This document shows positions 5,148-6,690 of a stretch of DNA of 6,690 bases, in pieces; position 1 is the first letter of the stretch; each line of letters starts with the position of its first letter. Origin of the DNA: Bacteroidales bacterium (GTDB lineage Bacteria > Bacteroidota > Bacteroidia > Bacteroidales > WCHB1-69); assembly GCA_031273515.1 (NCBI GenBank), contig JAISRU010000148.1, positions 1-6,690 on the forward strand, in the 5' to 3' direction. The translations under genes were made by a program, and so were the position numbers. Under the pieces are notes generated by a model. It did not search any database. It worked only from the letters and a program-made list of their open reading frames with translations, and had not been told where the DNA came from.

Positions 5148-6143
5148 ATGTATATAATTACTTATTGGAAAAGTCTGGAATTTGCAAATGCGGAATGGGT
5201 CTGGCTGTTGCTGATTATTCCGCTATTGACGGCATGGTATATATGGAAACGCAATCGGATGCAAACTGTTTTAACGGTTTCGGGCGTCAAACCTTTTTTG
5301 TATCGGAAAGCGGCTAAACAAAAACTGAAACATCTTCCTTTTATTTTTCGGATGCTTGCTTTGTTCTTCTTGATTATTGCATTGGCACGTCCGCAGTCGT
5401 CCATATCCCATAAGCAGGTAGATGTGGAAGGAATTGATATTGTGATGGCATTGGATGTTTCGGGGAGTATGATGGCAATGGATTTTCGTCCCAACCGTTT
5501 GGAGGCTTGTAAAAATGTGATGAAGACATTCGTTGAAAATCGACCGACCGACCGCATCGGATTGGTTGTTTACAGCGGAGAGGCTTATACCAAATGTCCG
5601 TTGACAAGCGATCATCAAACCCTGTTGCGATCGCTTGAAAGTGTAAAATTCGGTATCATTGACGACGGAACAGCCATTGGAGATGGTTTGGGAACGGCGA
5701 TAAATCGTCTGCGGGAGAGTACGGCAAAAAGCAAGGTGATTGTTCTTTTGTCCGACGGCGTCAATAATGCCGGTCATATCGATCCTTATTCAACGGCAGA
5801 CATCGCTCAGGAATTTGGTATCCGTGTCTACACCATTGGTTGCGGGACAATCGGAGAAGCTCCCATTTCGACTCCTTACGGAACACTGTACACCAAAGTA
5901 GAAATCGACGAACCCTTATTGAAAACTGTCGCACAAAAAACAGGCGGGAAGTATTTCAGGGCGCAAAACAAAACGAAATTAAAGGAAGTCTACGAAGAAA
6001 TAGACAAAATGGAAAAAACACGCATCACAGAATATCATTTCTTAAACAAACCGGATGAATTTTTCCCGTTTCTCTGTATTGCATTGGTTCTGTTTCTCGT
6101 GGAGGTAATGCTTCGGTATACTGTCTTGCGAATAAAACCGTAA
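5148..6143 (+). CDS. batA: BatA: VWA-domain inner-membrane aerotolerance protein
   Basis: The 331-residue product has the standard BatA layout: a membrane helix at about 16-33 followed by a basic WKRNR, a second helix at about 66-81 (FRMLALFFLIIALARP), a VWA domain from about 95 to 290, and a C-terminal helix at about 305-323. The MIDAS is intact: D103-V-S105-G-S107, T175 in DGTAIGDG and D203 in LLSDGVNNAG. BatA proteins are implicated in aerotolerance and envelope stress in Bacteroides; the molecular function is not settled. The start at 5148 lies eight bases after the preceding stop, so the genes are surely cotranscribed. The N-terminus MYIITYWKSL is a few residues longer than usual, but no later ATG precedes the first helix. 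In most relatives batB follows directly; here the coding stops and repeats begin. Confidence 0.96.
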   Translation: MYIITYWKSLEFANAEWVWLLLIIPLLTAWYIWKRNRMQTVLTVSGVKPFLYRKAAKQKLKHLPFIFRMLALFFLIIALARPQSSISHKQVDVEGIDIVMALDVSGSMMAMDFRPNRLEACKNVMKTFVENRPTDRIGLVVYSGEAYTKCPLTSDHQTLLRSLESVKFGIIDDGTAIGDGLGTAINRLRESTAKSKVIVLLSDGVNNAGHIDPYSTADIAQEFGIRVYTIGCGTIGEAPISTPYGTLYTKVEIDEPLLKTVAQKTGGKYFRAQNKTKLKEVYEEIDKMEKTRITEYHFLNKPDEFFPFLCIALVLFLVEVMLRYTVLRIKP

Positions 6144-6146
6144 TTT

Positions 6147-6178
6147 AATTGAAAATTGAAAATTGAAAATTGAAAATG
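6147..6178 (+). repeat. Tandem heptad repeat GAAAATT after batA
   Basis: AATT is followed by GAAAATT three times (6151-6171) and GAAAATG (6172-6178). The array starts three bases after the batA stop. The same 7-base period, as GAGAATT, ends the GNAT gene at 1694-1713. In both places the dispersed CGGACGC repeat follows within about 15 bases. Confidence 0.85.
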
Positions 6179-6184
6179 AGCCTG

Positions 6185-6235
6185 CGGACGCAAACAACCT
6201 ACCCGTCATTGCGTCGCCATTGTCCTCACCCCCTG
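6185..6235 (-). repeat. Dispersed repeat, copy 3 (inverted relative to copy 2)
   Basis: On the minus strand it reads CAATGACGG (6211-6203), eight bases, TTTGCGTCCG (6194-6185), the same order and spacing as 2069-2095; 19 of 19 core bases match. Preceding it on the minus strand is GGGGGTGAGGAC, similar to the G-rich GGGGTGGGGAC before copy 2, with about seven extra bases between. Confidence 0.75.
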
Positions 6236-6257
6236 CCCCTTCCAAAATGGAGAGGGG
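6236..6257. repeat. C-rich/G-rich hairpin
   Basis: CCCCTTCCA (6236-6244) pairs with TGGAGAGGGG (6248-6257) around an AAA loop, with G6252 bulged. Nine pairs make this the most stable hairpin in the 3' flank. It might end batA transcription, but no T-run follows, so I list it as a structural repeat, not a terminator. Confidence 0.6.
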
Positions 6258-6299
6258 AGAGTATTCATACTACACCGCTATCAGTGGAATGAAAATAAT

Positions 6300-6331
6300 T
6301 TTGTGTATGTCGAATAATTTTTGTATCTTTG
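6300..6331 (+). promoter_or_regulatory. Strong Bacteroidota promoter for the HTH/transposase gene
   Basis: TTTG (6300-6303), 20 bases, TATCTTTG (6324-6331) matches the -33/-7 consensus perfectly. Transcription should begin near 6337, about ten bases before ATG 6347, leaving a very short leader. Confidence 0.75.
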
Positions 6332-6346
6332 CAAAAACATAAATCA

Positions 6347-6690
6347 ATGCGCATATTAAAAATACAACCTTATTTGTCGGATATTGAACTTAAAGAGAAG
6401 ATGCATAGTCAAAAGTCTGTAAAAGACTTCCAATCCTATCTGATAATTTATTTATTACAAACGAATTATGGCAAAAAAGCCGAAGAAATAGCTGAAATGT
6501 TGGGAATAAGCAAAACCAAAGTCTTTACAACAGTCGCATCCTATAACAAAACGGAATCAGCTTGGATCCCAAATAAAGCTATGGGCGGTCGTCGTGAAGC
6601 ACGCTGTATAATGAGTCTTGAAAAAGAGAAAGAATTTTTAAAGAGCGTTGAAAAAGAGGCTCTTAACGGACAGATAGTCACCTATCATCA
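6347..6690 (+). CDS. HTH protein resembling IS630-type transposase, N-terminal part
   Basis: The frame is open from ATG 6347 to the window edge (114 full codons), so the gene continues beyond the window. Residues about 43-66 (GKKAEEIAEMLGISKTKVFTTVAS) form a helix-turn-helix. They are followed by a GGRR (80-83) and SLEKEKEFLKSVEKEALNGQIVTY (90-113), an arrangement like the HTH plus winged-HTH N-terminus of IS630-type transposases. The DDE catalytic part would lie beyond the window, so it may be a complete transposase, a short orfA-like protein or a remnant. The start is supported by the promoter at 6300-6331 and the lack of an earlier in-frame ATG after it. I could not find a terminal inverted repeat or target duplication on the left side. 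Confidence 0.7.
   Translation, partial: MRILKIQPYLSDIELKEKMHSQKSVKDFQSYLIIYLLQTNYGKKAEEIAEMLGISKTKVFTTVASYNKTESAWIPNKAMGGRREARCIMSLEKEKEFLKSVEKEALNGQIVTYH

Noticed and set aside
5271..5777. 168-residue minus-strand open frame
   Set aside because: It is fully antisense to batA and has no domain-like sequence.

Overview
The window looks like chromosomal DNA from a member of the Bacteroidota, most likely Bacteroidales. Three things point there. One is a textbook Bacteroidota promoter (TTTG, 20 bases, TATCTTTG at 6300-6331). The second is the Bat (Bacteroides aerotolerance) gene order. The third is AT-rich translation starts mostly without Shine-Dalgarno sites, one of them clearly TTG. Taxonomy below that level cannot be read from this sequence.

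Layout. (1) 1-323, minus strand: the 5' end of an exported protein resembling the Bacteroidota Zn-dependent hydrolase / dipeptidyl peptidase III-like (M49) group, running off the left edge. (2) 324-408: a short divergent promoter region built around a perfect 10-bp inverted repeat. (3) 409-1718, plus: a two-gene unit with an ATGA overlap, a cytosolic SH3-like plus NlpC/P60 peptidase followed by a GNAT acetyltransferase. (4) 1719-2171: 450 bases without a credible gene, packed with small hairpin repeats and two inverted copies of a dispersed repeat. (5) 2193-6143, plus: a four-gene aerotolerance-type operon of MoxR AAA+ ATPase, DUF58 protein, a membrane-anchored BatD/DUF4381-like protein and BatA (VWA). 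(6) 6144-6346: a 7-bp tandem repeat, a third copy of the dispersed repeat, a C-rich/G-rich hairpin and a strong promoter. (7) 6347-6690, plus: the start of an HTH protein resembling IS630-type transposases, running off the right edge.

How the genes fit together. In Bat/MoxR systems the MoxR ATPase acts as a chaperone-like remodeller. The DUF58 and VWA proteins are its metal-dependent (MIDAS) partners, and the BatD-like protein contributes a periplasmic domain and a cytoplasmic tail at the inner membrane. The MIDAS residues and the Walker and sensor motifs all look intact, so the module appears functional. The unit stops after batA: the batB and later bat genes that usually follow are not here. 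The sequence instead passes into repeats and a probable transposase gene.

I see no evidence for a wholly new system. The coding content is recognisable. The least explained material is the intergenic repeat landscape, above all a composite repeat shared by both flanks of the Bat operon and three hairpins whose stems differ in sequence but keep their pairing.
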